Positions 63,806-64,000 of a stretch of 64,000 bases of DNA are shown piece after piece. The position numbers and the translations under genes are program-made. Within the stretch, counting starts at the first letter, position 1; every line of letters begins with the position of its first letter. This DNA comes from Maribacter algarum (ex Zhang et al. 2020). Its GTDB lineage: Bacteria > Bacteroidota > Bacteroidia > Flavobacteriales > Flavobacteriaceae. The stretch is taken from assembly GCF_005885635.1 (NCBI RefSeq), contig NZ_VATY01000001.1, positions 1,674,001 through 1,738,000 on the forward strand. Reading direction: 5' to 3'. Below the pieces are notes generated by a model. It was not told the DNA's origin. It did no database searches and saw only the letters and a program-made list of their open reading frames with translations.

Positions 63806-64000
63806 TTATCTGTAGACAGTAACATTGCCAACAAACTCGCGCCTGTCATTAGGCCCGTTTAGTTTAATGACGTACCAGTAATCACCGGTCGGTAAGTCAA
63901 CCTTGTTATATGAGCCATCCCATTCGCCTTGTCCGATAAACTCTTTTATTGTTCGACCATAGCGATCGTAGATGCGAACATAGATGTCAGGGAATGCTTC
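63806..64000 (-). CDS. C-terminus of a secreted protein with a T9SS type B sorting domain (partial)
   Basis: The minus strand is open from the window edge to the stop at 63806-63808, giving 64 residues. They read ...FPDIYVRIYDRYGRTIKEF, then GQGEWDGSYNKVDLPTGDYW and end with VGNVTVYR. This is the gliding-motility-associated C-terminal (type B) domain recognised by the type IX secretion system, with the typical DRYGR, WDG and LPTGDYWY elements. The rest of the gene, probably a large surface or secreted protein, lies beyond the window. Confidence 0.88.
   Translation of the reverse strand, partial: EAFPDIYVRIYDRYGRTIKEFIGQGEWDGSYNKVDLPTGDYWYVIKLNGPNDRREFVGNVTVYR

Overview
The window is a chromosomal segment of a member of the Bacteroidota, most likely a marine Flavobacteriaceae. 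The evidence is the AT-rich coding style, the many lipoproteins and TonB-dependent receptors with carboxypeptidase-regulatory-like N-termini, and families typical of the group: DUF5689, a type IX secretion type-B sorting domain, and an alpha2-type GlyRS. Many genes are preceded by the Bacteroidetes -7 box TAnnTTTG, and Shine-Dalgarno sequences are mostly absent. I see no phage, insertion sequence, CRISPR array, rRNA or tRNA. The genus cannot be fixed from this sequence.

Layout. 1-3.6 kb (minus): a c-type cytochrome lipoprotein and a flavin oxidoreductase / bestrophin / YheT hydrolase operon. 3.7-7.9 kb (plus): DUF763 protein, GyrI-like protein, ASCH-domain lipoprotein and a large PLP enzyme, divergent from the previous operon across a 20-bp palindrome. 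8-17.5 kb: SDR plus AraC regulator, cupin, Spx/ArsC-like plus EamA transporter, DinB-like protein, a trans-sulfuration enzyme, glutamate dehydrogenase and RecO. 17.5-25.8 kb: heme-type TonB receptor, a LEA-like repeat lipoprotein, then an ileS/dksA-like/lspA neighbourhood. 26-31 kb: formate-THF ligase, uvrC and a patatin/beta-barrel protein, with a 0.5-kb stretch holding two possible micro-ORFs.

31-38 kb: aromatic amino-acid degradation genes (HPPD, tryptophan 2,3-dioxygenase) mixed with a DUF3108 protein and an M23 peptidase, then pgi. 38-48 kb: two 900-residue TonB receptors, a DUF1080 protein and a divergent cluster of secreted EEP nuclease / TonB receptor / DUF5689-LTD lipoprotein. 48-58 kb: katG with a divergent ankyrin gene, DNA-repair and housekeeping enzymes, comF and glyS. 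58-64 kb: siderophore-type receptor with a small outer-membrane protein, a GH3 glycosidase, exonuclease III, and the 3' end of a type IX secreted protein cut by the window edge.

Most of the region is ordinary core genome. The best leads are: an IleRS whose HXGH signature is rearranged to GXHH; a possible extracellular-DNA acquisition module that looks like an ExeM-type nuclease split over separate genes beside its own TonB receptor; a cloverleaf-like inverted-repeat element inside that module; a DksA-like protein that has lost three of four zinc cysteines; and a multibranched noncoding-RNA candidate near 32.5 kb.

Promoter boxes show that several longest-ORF starts (DUF763, gdhA, recO) cannot be right; corrected starts are given.
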